Below are positions 26,876-34,624 of a stretch of DNA of 64,000 nt, piece by piece. A model generated the notes under the pieces. That model was not told the origin of the DNA. It was given only the letters and a program-made list of their open reading frames with translations, and searched no databases. The first letter of the stretch is position 1. Every line of letters starts with the position of its first letter. The position numbers and the translations under genes are program-made. The stretch is from CAZSHG01 sp964459995 (GTDB lineage: Bacteria > UBP14 > UBA6098), in the NCBI GenBank assembly GCA_964459995.1, contig CAYWOR010000003.1:154734-218733 (forward strand), in the 5' to 3' direction.

Positions 26876-27625
26876 TCATCCTTCGTTTGGCCAACCTTTT
26901 ATAAGAGCTTCGATATATGCGATATCTTCTCTCGATAGCTCTGCTCTTTCGATTATCTCGGGTCGCCTTTCGAGGGTAAGCATTAGCGATTGGCGATGCT
27001 TCCACTGCTCGATTGCGGCATGATTCCCCGAGAGCAAAATTTCCGGAACTCGATGCCCCATATACTCCCTCGGCCGCGTGTATTCGGGGGCCGAGAGCAG
27101 TCGATTCGGGCCACTGTGCGAATCGGTCTCCGCAGAATCCAAATCCCCCAAGTAGCCGGGTATAAGCCTAACCACGGCATCGATAATCGCCAAAGCGGCT
27201 ATCTCGCCGGAGCTAAGGACATAATCGCCGATCGAAACCTCTCTAGCTCCGAGAATTTCAGGGATTCTTCCGTCGATGCCCTTGTAACGTCCGCAAATAA
27301 CAATCAACCTATCGATCTGGCTGAGCCTCTCAGCTTCGCACTGGTCGAACTGATGCCCTCTGGGGCTTACAATTATTTTCTCTGCGGAAAGATACTCCTC
27401 CCCGAGAGATTCGACCGCACGGACAATCGGTTCCGGTTTCATCACCATCCCCGCACCGCCGCCGAAGGGAATATCATCCGCAGTGCGATGTTTGTCTTCT
27501 GCAAAATCACGGATATCGAGGGTTTTCAACTCGACGATACCCGATTCCACCGCTTTCGCGAACAATCCCTCTCCGCCAAAGGCCTCGAAAAGCAAAGGGA
27601 AAAGGGTCAGCGTTGCGATTTTCAA
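26876..27625 (-). CDS. trmD: tRNA (guanine-N1-)-methyltransferase
   Basis: Methylates G37 of tRNAs with G at position 36. 249 residues; SPOUT fold with the trefoil-knot loops CGRYKGIDGRI and SIGDYVLSSGE, and FGGGAGMVMKPEP early. The start is TTG at 27625, the only suitable codon at the conserved N-terminus (KIATLTLFP). It lies 12 bases after khpA with no rimM between. Confidence 0.96.
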   Translation of the reverse strand: MKIATLTLFPLLFEAFGGEGLFAKAVESGIVELKTLDIRDFAEDKHRTADDIPFGGGAGMVMKPEPIVRAVESLGEEYLSAEKIIVSPRGHQFDQCEAERLSQIDRLIVICGRYKGIDGRIPEILGAREVSIGDYVLSSGEIAALAIIDAVVRLIPGYLGDLDSAETDSHSGPNRLLSAPEYTRPREYMGHRVPEILLSGNHAAIEQWKHRQSLMLTLERRPEIIERAELSREDIAYIEALIKGWPNEG

Positions 27626-27637
27626 TTTACTCGCGAT

Positions 27638-27874
27638 CTACTCGATAATCTCTAAGACCGCTCGTTTTCCTTGTTTGGCGGCAACTGCGCTAAGAAGCGT
27701 CCGAATCGAACGAGCGGTTTGACCGCCACGGCCGATAACCTTGCCGAGGTCTTTTTCATTCACGCGAAGTTCGTAAACGATGGTTCTTTCGCCGGTAACC
27801 TCGCGGACATCAACTTCCTCGGGGTTATCGACCAGAGCTTTCGCGATGCTCTCGACGAAATCTGACATATCCAT
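27638..27874 (-). CDS. khpA: KH-domain RNA-binding protein KhpA
   Basis: 78 residues, a single KH domain with the signature loop GKVIGRGGQTARSIR. KhpA (YlqC) proteins bind RNA, often with KhpB, and are encoded between rpsP and rimM/trmD. GGAG upstream of the ATG. Confidence 0.93.
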   Translation of the reverse strand: MDMSDFVESIAKALVDNPEEVDVREVTGERTIVYELRVNEKDLGKVIGRGGQTARSIRTLLSAVAAKQGKRAVLEIIE

Positions 27875-27901
27875 TGTTACTCCTTCCGAAAATTCCTGTT
27901 T

Positions 27902-28324
27902 CTATTCGTCAGTTCGAGATTCTTGTTCGAAATCTTCGGCCTTTTCTTCAGCCTCCGGCTCTTCGAGTTCCGGTGTCTCTTCGATCAAGGCAACTTCCGA
28001 ATCAGGAGCCTTCGTTAATTTCGGTTTGATATTCGAATTCGAACCGGTAGCCGGCGTCGAAGTCTGCGTCGAACCGACGATGTCCTTCCACATTCCTTTG
28101 CGTTGAAGCAAAGTGCGGACGGAATCGCTGGGTTTCGCGCCGACACCGAGCCAATAAACGACACGGTCCGTTTTAACTCCGAATTCTTCTTCGCGGATAG
28201 GATTGTAAAATCCCAAAACCTCGATAAAACGTCCGTCTCTCGACGCCCTCGAGTCCGCGGCAACGATTCTGTAGAAGGGCTTTTTCTTCTTCCCTCCACG
28301 CCTCAGTCTGATACTAACTGCCAA
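27902..28324 (-). CDS. rpsP: 30S ribosomal protein bS16 with acidic C-terminal extension
   Basis: The first 80 residues are a normal bS16 (VSIRLRRGGKKKKPFYRIV, DSRASRDGRFIEVLGFYNP). A 60-residue tail follows, rich in Thr, Pro and especially Glu (EETPELEEPEAEEKAED), about doubling the usual length. Extended S16 proteins occur in Bacteroidetes relatives; the tail is probably disordered. The start codon is TTG at 28324, with GGAGGT eight bases upstream. Confidence 0.95.
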   Translation of the reverse strand: MAVSIRLRRGGKKKKPFYRIVAADSRASRDGRFIEVLGFYNPIREEEFGVKTDRVVYWLGVGAKPSDSVRTLLQRKGMWKDIVGSTQTSTPATGSNSNIKPKLTKAPDSEVALIEETPELEEPEAEEKAEDFEQESRTDE

Positions 28325-28362
28325 CTTCTGACCTCCGTAGTGGTTTTTGTTTTAACACAACT

Positions 28363-29688
28363 TCAAAATCCAAATCCTGATGGGGTGGACATTTTCGGCC
28401 CCTTCCCCATCTTCTTAAACATCTTCTGCATGTCAAAAAACTGTTTGAGCAGTCGGTTGACCTCTTGGACACTGGTTCCGCTACCCATTGCGATTCGTTT
28501 TCTTCGGCTTCCGTCGATTATCGTCGGTTTAGCTCTTTCTTGCGGTGTCATACTATCGATTATTGCCTCGATATGCAAGGTCGCTTTTTCATCGACCTTC
28601 AAATCTTTCAACATCGATTTCTTAACGCCTGGTATCATCGAGAGGATTTCCTCCAGTGGCCCCATGTTCTTAAGCTGTTTCAGCTGATCACGGAAATCGT
28701 TCAAATCGAACTTTTGCTTGCGAAGCTTTTTCTCGAGTTCGCGTGCCTTTTTTTCGTCAAAAGCCATTTCGGCCTTTTCGACGAGAGTAACGACATCGCC
28801 CATTCCGAGAATCCTTCCGGCCATACGGTCGGGATGGAATCTTTCGAGGGCATCGAGTTTCTCCCCGATTCCGATGAAAAAAATCGGCTTGCCTGTAACC
28901 TCGCGAAGACTGAGCGCCGCTCCGCCTCTCGCGTCGCCGTCAAGTTTTGAAAGAACGAATCCATCGACACCGAGGACACGATTAAATGCCTCGCCGACAT
29001 TTACCGCCTCCTGTCCCGTCATAGCATCGAGAACAAGGAGAACCATATCCGGCTTTATCTCGTCGATAACATCGCGCGCCTCGGTCATCATAGCTTCATC
29101 TATCTGAAGCCTACCAGCGGTATCGATAATGACGAGATCGTGCCCCGCCTGCCTTGCGAAAAACTGCGCACGATGAGCCACCTGTGCGGGCGTTTCACCC
29201 TTTTCGAAGGCCAATACCGGAAATCCGGCGTTTTGACCCACAATTTCCAACTGCCGTGCCGCCGCCGGCCTATGAATATCGCAGGCAACGAGCATAGGCT
29301 TAAATTTCCTCGACGCGAAGAATTTTGCAAGTTTCCCAGCCGTTGTCGTCTTTCCGGAACCTTGAAGCCCCACCAACACAACATTCGTGGGGGTCTTATG
29401 GGGAATTTCCAGATTCGACGCAGAGCCGCCAAGAAGCTGGATCAACTCGTCGTGGACTATTTTAACGAACTGTTGCCCCGGCGTAATAGAATCCAGAACC
29501 TCAGCGCCGAGGGCTTTTTCCTGAACTCGTTCAACAAAAATTTTCGCAACTTTAAAGTTAACATCAGCCGACAAAAGCGCTCTACGAACCTCTTTGAGCG
29601 CATCTCGAATATTGGCTTCGTTGAGCTTGCCTCGCGAAGTCAATCCCTTGAAAAGAACATCTATTTTGTCCGTCAGCTGTTCGAACAT
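28363..29688 (-). CDS. ffh: Signal recognition particle GTPase Ffh
   Basis: 441 residues. N domain, then G domain with GLQGSGKTTTAGKLA near residue 108, DTAGRLQIDE near 190 and SKLDGDARGGAALS near 250; C-terminal methionine-rich M domain containing RKRIAMGSGTSVQEVN for SRP RNA binding. It targets membrane proteins co-translationally. First gene of the minus-strand operon. No clear Shine-Dalgarno; a TATAAT on the minus strand (29712-29717) with a weak -35 may be its promoter, giving a very short leader. Confidence 0.97.
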   Translation of the reverse strand: MFEQLTDKIDVLFKGLTSRGKLNEANIRDALKEVRRALLSADVNFKVAKIFVERVQEKALGAEVLDSITPGQQFVKIVHDELIQLLGGSASNLEIPHKTPTNVVLVGLQGSGKTTTAGKLAKFFASRKFKPMLVACDIHRPAAARQLEIVGQNAGFPVLAFEKGETPAQVAHRAQFFARQAGHDLVIIDTAGRLQIDEAMMTEARDVIDEIKPDMVLLVLDAMTGQEAVNVGEAFNRVLGVDGFVLSKLDGDARGGAALSLREVTGKPIFFIGIGEKLDALERFHPDRMAGRILGMGDVVTLVEKAEMAFDEKKARELEKKLRKQKFDLNDFRDQLKQLKNMGPLEEILSMIPGVKKSMLKDLKVDEKATLHIEAIIDSMTPQERAKPTIIDGSRRKRIAMGSGTSVQEVNRLLKQFFDMQKMFKKMGKGPKMSTPSGFGF

Positions 29689-29958
29689 TAGAGTCGGCTG
29701 TTTGTTTTAAAATTATAGCTTAGAACTTTCTAACAACTTCTGTCGAATCGGCAAAAAGTTGTTTCAATATACCTATCTAAACCCATGATGCAAGAATTTT
29801 TTTTTATTGACGATTATTCCTAAAAGCTACAGTCGAAGATTCCTGAAAAGCCTTCCCAAAGCCGGTGGCATAGATATTGCGGTGATCTCTATCGTTTTCC
29901 TCTGGATTTCTCCGAAGGAATGATTATATTTATTACTGAGATTAAGGACTTTTAATAT

Positions 29959-32210
29959 ATGAAAAGAACCCTACTTCTAATCGCACTGTTTGCCGTTATT
30001 TTATCCAGCGGCTGTGTTTATTACAACACCTTTTTTTTGGCGAAGAAGAATTATCGCCTTGCGGAAAAAGCCCGTCTTAGAAGCACGGCGGATGCTCTGC
30101 CGACAGTTGCCAAAAGCCATTACGATATTGCGATAACAAAATCGTCCAAAGTTCTGGCCTATTATCCTGAAAGCAAATATGTCGATGACGCACTTTTCTT
30201 GCTTGGAATGTGTTTCTATCGAACCGGCGAATACTCAAAAGCTGTTCGTAAATTCGACGAGCTTCTTGAGGCTTTTCCCAAAAGCCAATACGCCGCTGAA
30301 TCTCAATATTGGCGCACTCTCTGCATTTATGAGCTTGGAGATTTCGAACTCGCTCTCGACAAGTTAAAAGAACTTTCGGATCAGGGGCTTTTTGCGGAAA
30401 GAAGCACTTTCATGATGGCTGAGCTTTTCTACGAGCAGGGGGATTATATCTCGGCGAAAGAGGCTTTCCATAAATATCTCGAACTATATCCAAACGGTCA
30501 GTTTGAAAGTCTCGCACATTTCCGCCTTGCAAATATAGCTTTCCATTTCGAAAGATATGTCGAATGTATTCAAGAAGCCGACAAAATCGCGGAAAAAAGG
30601 GTAACCCCGGCGGAATATTTCAATTCTCGAATGCTAATCGGCGAGGCGTGGACGGAACTCGATAGCCTTCAAAGAGCACTGAAATTTTACGGCGAGCTTC
30701 GCAAGAACGATTCATATTACACAAGATGGCCTGAAGTCGATCTTCGTATTGGCGATGTTCATTATCTTCTCGACGACACAACATCNNNNNNNNNNNNNNN
30801 NNNNNNNNNNNNNNNNNNNNNNNNNNNNNNNNNNNNNNNNNNNNNNNNNNNNNNNNNNNNNNNNNNNNNNNNNNNNNNNNNNNNNCTGAAGTCGATCTTC
30901 GTATTGGCGATGTTCATTATCTTCTCGACGACACAACATCAGCGCTGGACGTTTGGTATGAAGTTTGCCGTGATTTTCCAAAAACCATGAACTCCGCATG
31001 GGGATGGTTCAAACGTGGCGATCTTCACCTCGACTATGGAATAATCAGTATCGCGAAGATAGAATTCGACTCTGCGGCCGCGCAGGTTCGCGAGGGTGAG
31101 GTTTATGAACTTGCTCTTCAGAAAAGCTCTTCTATTGCGCGTCTGCAGGAATTTAAAGATCTTCTCGCTTCGCACAACGACTCCTCAGGAATCGATATTG
31201 TCAGCACAGAACTTGCTCTCGCGGAGATGTATATCCTCGAGCTTGGTCAGCCGGACTCGGCCCTTTCACAGTATCGGTATGTTCTGGAAAACTACCCGAA
31301 AGATACACTCGCACCCAAAGCGGCATACGGTGTTGGGTATGTCTATGCTATAACTAAAAGAGACCGAGACCGCGCCGACGAAGCCTTCGCGGATCTGTTA
31401 GTTCGTTATCCCGAAAGCGATTACGCTGTGGGTGCCGCAGATTATTTTGTTGGAAGGGGCGCCGCCCTCGATTCTCTCGGAGTCAGAACGGTCGCCTATT
31501 ATTTCGTCAAGGCTGAGGAATTCTTGCTGACCTATCACAGAATAGACTCCGCGCTGGCTTATTACCGCCTTGTCTCAGACGAATACCAAAACAGCCGTTT
31601 TAGACCGAAAGCCATCGCGGCAATGGCATATATTCACGAAAACTATACTTATAACTATACGCTTGCCGAATCGCTTTACCAATTTATGTCAGACAGCTTC
31701 CCCGAGACTGAATTCTCGCAGTTGGCCGATGTCAGACTGGGCAAAACAGCCCCCGTTTTCGAGAAAGACAAACCGCCGGACTATGCTTCCGCCGACGAAA
31801 ATGCAGAGCCAATTTCCGACGAAGAGATGGAAAAACGAGACCGGGAAAAGCGTGATATGGAGAGAGAAGCCGAAAGAAGAGGCGAGTATATCGATCCGGA
31901 AACCGGTCAAACACTTCCTCGTGCACCAAGACCCAAACGCGAAATCGAATTACGTTATCCCCTCGCGGAGTGGAGCACAAGCCTTCAGGGCCGAAGAGTG
32001 AGACTAAAGATTAGAATCGACGCTTTCGGTGAGGTGCGCGAGGTCGAACTTCTCGCCTCTTGCGGAAATGACGCTATCGATCAGGCCGCTATTTTCGGAA
32101 TAAAAGACGCCGAATGGAACCCTGAAGACATCCCAATCGAATATATCGGTGGATGGTTTTATTACGAAGTTGTTGTCAGAAGACCCAAGGAAACAATCGA
32201 CAGTTTTTAA
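29959..32210 (+). CDS. TPR-repeat lipoprotein with TonB C-terminal domain, split by artefactual gap
   Basis: A lipoprotein signal (LSSGC lipobox at about residues 16-19) is followed by many TPR/BamD-like repeats (e.g. YPESKYVDDALFLLGMCFYR, FPKSQYAAESQYW, YPNGQFESLAHFRLANIAF). A charged Glu/Arg-rich linker leads to a TonB C-terminal domain (YPLAEWSTSLQGRRVRLKIRI, split; DAFGEVREVELLASCGNDAID). The frame is broken by 100 N, but 55 bases before the gap are repeated exactly after it. Removing the N run and one copy (155 bases) restores one continuous frame of 698 residues. It probably sits in the outer membrane facing the periplasm as a protein-interaction scaffold; TPR plus TonB_C in one polypeptide is uncommon. 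AAGGAC lies nine bases before the ATG. Confidence 0.88.
30731..30940. other. Assembly gap (100 N) flanked by a 55-base duplicate
   Basis: N run at 30786-30885. Bases 30731-30785 and 30886-30940 are identical (starting CTGAAGTCGATC, ending CGACACAACATC). This is what results when two overlapping contig ends are scaffolded without being merged. Confidence 0.97.
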
Positions 32211-32219
32211 GGAGGTGCC

Positions 32220-32642
32220 ATGCTCGAACTTAGACCTGCAGAGGAGCTTTTCCCAAGGCTCGACATGACCAAAGATGGGAAACTTCTCGCCGTTGACGGC
32301 CCCAATATCGTTCAAGGACACAAAGATGCTGATTTTAGAAGCGGAGTCGAATTGCCGATGATACCTATGGAAAGCTACGAGACCATTTTCGCATGGTTCA
32401 CCGAGCCAGACGAAAGACGCGCCAGAGAAATCGTCGCCGAATCCGCAAGAATCCTTGCCCCCGGCGGATCTGTGTGGCTAATAGTCCCAAAGAAGAACTC
32501 CCTCGAACACAATAAAGTTTCCGGGATTTCTTCTGAGATCGTGCTTCCCCTCGCGAAAGAGCGCGGCCTAACCGAAAAGAAAACTCTTGGCGTGGGACCT
32601 CATTATTACGGCATCAGGCTGATGAAACCCGGGCGGGGATAA
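32220..32642 (+). CDS. DUF3052-like protein
   Basis: 140 residues. The C-terminal half (ARILAPGGSVWLIVPKKN ... LPLAKERGLTEKKTLGVG ... YGIRLMK) resembles DUF3052 proteins, small soluble proteins with a methyltransferase-like last half and no known function. The N-terminal part lacks an obvious SAM-binding loop. AGGAGGT stands directly before the ATG. Ten bases after the TPR lipoprotein stop, so probably co-transcribed with it. Confidence 0.6.
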   Translation: MLELRPAEELFPRLDMTKDGKLLAVDGPNIVQGHKDADFRSGVELPMIPMESYETIFAWFTEPDERRAREIVAESARILAPGGSVWLIVPKKNSLEHNKVSGISSEIVLPLAKERGLTEKKTLGVGPHYYGIRLMKPGRG

Positions 32643-32725
32643 ACCCGCCCGCAAGTATTGCAAGATTTCAATGGAATCGACGATTCCCTTTTGGGAGATG
32701 TCGTCTCTATTTTTTGTGAGGCAAA

Positions 32726-33892
32726 GTGAGAGACCGTTCCGGCAACGAACTCGAAACATACTGTATTGTTGATCTCGACATTTTTCGAGAAAATATCATC
32801 GAAATCCGCCGATGGGTGGAAAATCGGCAGGTTATTCTCGCGGTGAAAGCTAATGCTTACGGACATGGTGTCGTGCCCATTTGCCGTGAGGCCAGCAGAG
32901 CGGAAATCGATCATTTTGGAGTTGCCACTGTAGCTGAGGGCGTCGCGATCCGAAGAGCTGGTATTCAGGGAGAAATAATTGTCCTTACGCCGGCAACGCT
33001 TGGTCAGGTTGAGGCAATCGTCGAATACGATCTTCATCCAAATATCGTCAGCGAGACCTTTGCTCACGCCCTCTCTCGTGAAGGCGAAAGACGGGGCAAG
33101 CCGGTCGCTTGCCATATCGAGATAGACACCGGCATGGGTCGAACCGGATTTTGGTTTCAAGATGCTATCGGCGACTTAGTTCAGATTGCACGCCTGCCGA
33201 GATTGACCATCGAGGGCGTCTTTTCGCACTTCCCCGTGGCCGATTCCCGTCGCAAAACAGATGTCGATTTCACAAAAATCCAGCTTAATCGATTTGCGGG
33301 AATAATCGAAGAGCTAAAACGCCTTGGAATCGAACCTCCGCTTATCCATTTCTCTAATTCAGCCGGAGTTCTTAGTCATCCCGTTTTCGGCAACGGCGTT
33401 CGTCCGGGGCTTCTTGCCTATGGCCTTTATCCCTCGCAGGATACACGCATCTCGGTTGAGGTCAAGCCGGTAATGTCGATGACAACCAAGGTTATCCAGC
33501 TTCGCGATTATCCCCCCGGCACAAGTATCAGCTACGGCAGAACATATACTACACGAAGCCGTGAGACAATCGCTGTTATTCGGGCGGGCTATGGCGACGG
33601 TCTCCGCAGAGCGCTATCGAACAGGGGGTTTGTGCTTATACGCGGCAAGAGATACCCCATAGTGGGGCGAGTATGTATGGATATGACCATGGCCGATGTT
33701 ACCGGAAGCCCTGTCGAGCTTGACGATCAGGTTATTATTCTCGGCGAGGATAAAGGCGGCTCGATCACCGCCGAAGATCATGCCATTTGGGCAGGGACTC
33801 TCAACTATGAGATTCTTACGGGTATTTCGGAGCGAGTGAAACGTCTTTACAAGAAGGATGGGAATTTTTTCGAGGCCAACGAATTGTCATAG
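32726..33892 (+). CDS. alr: Alanine racemase
   Basis: PLP enzyme that supplies D-alanine for peptidoglycan. 388 residues. The PLP lysine is in AVKANAYGHG near residue 42. The catalytic tyrosine of the other face is in RAGYGDGL near 290. SISYGRTY, RVCMDMTMADVT and a C-terminal NYEILTGISERVKR complete the family pattern. GTG start with GAGG just upstream. It provides substrate for the D-Ala-D-Ala used by MurF. Confidence 0.96.
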   Translation: MRDRSGNELETYCIVDLDIFRENIIEIRRWVENRQVILAVKANAYGHGVVPICREASRAEIDHFGVATVAEGVAIRRAGIQGEIIVLTPATLGQVEAIVEYDLHPNIVSETFAHALSREGERRGKPVACHIEIDTGMGRTGFWFQDAIGDLVQIARLPRLTIEGVFSHFPVADSRRKTDVDFTKIQLNRFAGIIEELKRLGIEPPLIHFSNSAGVLSHPVFGNGVRPGLLAYGLYPSQDTRISVEVKPVMSMTTKVIQLRDYPPGTSISYGRTYTTRSRETIAVIRAGYGDGLRRALSNRGFVLIRGKRYPIVGRVCMDMTMADVTGSPVELDDQVIILGEDKGGSITAEDHAIWAGTLNYEILTGISERVKRLYKKDGNFFEANELS

Positions 33893-33971
33893 TTGACAAT
33901 TTTTGTCCATGTTTTGTCTTATCCTGTCGATATTGTCATATTTTGTCATTATGTTATTTATAATTATTGTC
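33884..33971 (+). promoter_or_regulatory. TGTC-repeat region upstream of hsp20
   Basis: A perfect dyad TTGTCA-TAGT-TGACAA (33884-33899, overlapping the alr stop) is followed by TGTC at about 33904, 33915, 33925, 33934 and 33944, that is every 9-11 bases, and again near 33968. Spacing close to one helical turn suggests a cooperative regulator site for the heat-shock genes downstream. No CIRCE element is present. Confidence 0.4.
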
Positions 33972-34026
33972 GCGTGTTTTTCTCTATCATTTTGATTATC
34001 AATATATTATCGACTTAAAACTGTTT

Positions 34027-34043
34027 TGGCATACCTCCTGTAT
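34027..34043 (+). promoter_or_regulatory. Possible sigma-54-like promoter before hsp20
   Basis: TGGCATACCTCCTGTAT resembles the -24/-12 pattern (TGGCAC-N5-TTGCA) with GG and the -12 G correctly spaced, but has GT instead of GC at -12. It lies 48 bases before the hsp20 ATG. Tentative. Confidence 0.25.
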
Positions 34044-34090
34044 CATTATCTGTGTGACAAAGTAGTCAAACAATAACAAGGAGGTCAAAT

Positions 34091-34531
34091 ATGGCAATCG
34101 TCAGATGGAAACCCTTTGGAGACTTAATGGAATCCTTCGAAGAGCTTGAGCGCAGAATGCGTAAGCATTACGGTGAAGAGCAATCCGAATCTGAAACTTT
34201 AGTATGGGCGCCTCGTGTCGATATCAAAGAGACTGAAAACGAACTCGTAGTCCATGCCGAAGTCCCCGGAATGAAGAAGGAAGATTTCTGCGTGAATATG
34301 AAGGAAGGAGTCCTTTCAATCTCCGGCGAAAAGCGTTCCGAGGAAAAAACCGAAGGCGACAACTGGCATCGTATCGAACGCGTTTTCGGAAGATTCCAGA
34401 GGAGCTTCTACATCCCCACCGATGTCGATGACAAGAAGATCAAAGCCGCTTACAAGGACGGGATTCTTACTATTACTCTTCCCAAGCGCGAAGAAGCCAA
34501 ACGCAAGGAAATACCGATCTCGGTGGAATAA
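34091..34531 (+). CDS. Hsp20/alpha-crystallin small heat shock protein
   Basis: 146 residues. Short N-terminal arm (RWKPFGDLMESFEELERRM), alpha-crystallin domain (about 43-140) with EVPGMKKEDFCV and the YKDGILTITLPK signature, and a C-terminal IPI motif for oligomer contacts (EIPISVE). ATP-independent holdase. AGGAGGT lies upstream of the ATG. Just before dnaK, fitting a heat-shock operon. Confidence 0.96.
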   Translation: MAIVRWKPFGDLMESFEELERRMRKHYGEEQSESETLVWAPRVDIKETENELVVHAEVPGMKKEDFCVNMKEGVLSISGEKRSEEKTEGDNWHRIERVFGRFQRSFYIPTDVDDKKIKAAYKDGILTITLPKREEAKRKEIPISVE

Positions 34532-34567
34532 AGACAAATAACCATTCTCTCACATGGAGATGTGCAC

Positions 34568-34584
34568 CCCGGGCTAGTCCCGGG
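34568..34584. repeat. GC hairpin between hsp20 and dnaK
   Basis: CCCGGG-CTAGT-CCCGGG forms a six-base-pair stem in the 90-base spacer, followed by TATTTT. It could attenuate read-through from hsp20 into dnaK or stabilise an mRNA end. Confidence 0.45.
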
Positions 34585-34624
34585 TATTTTGAGTCAGTTA
34601 AGAAAATCTATACGAAAGGAAATC

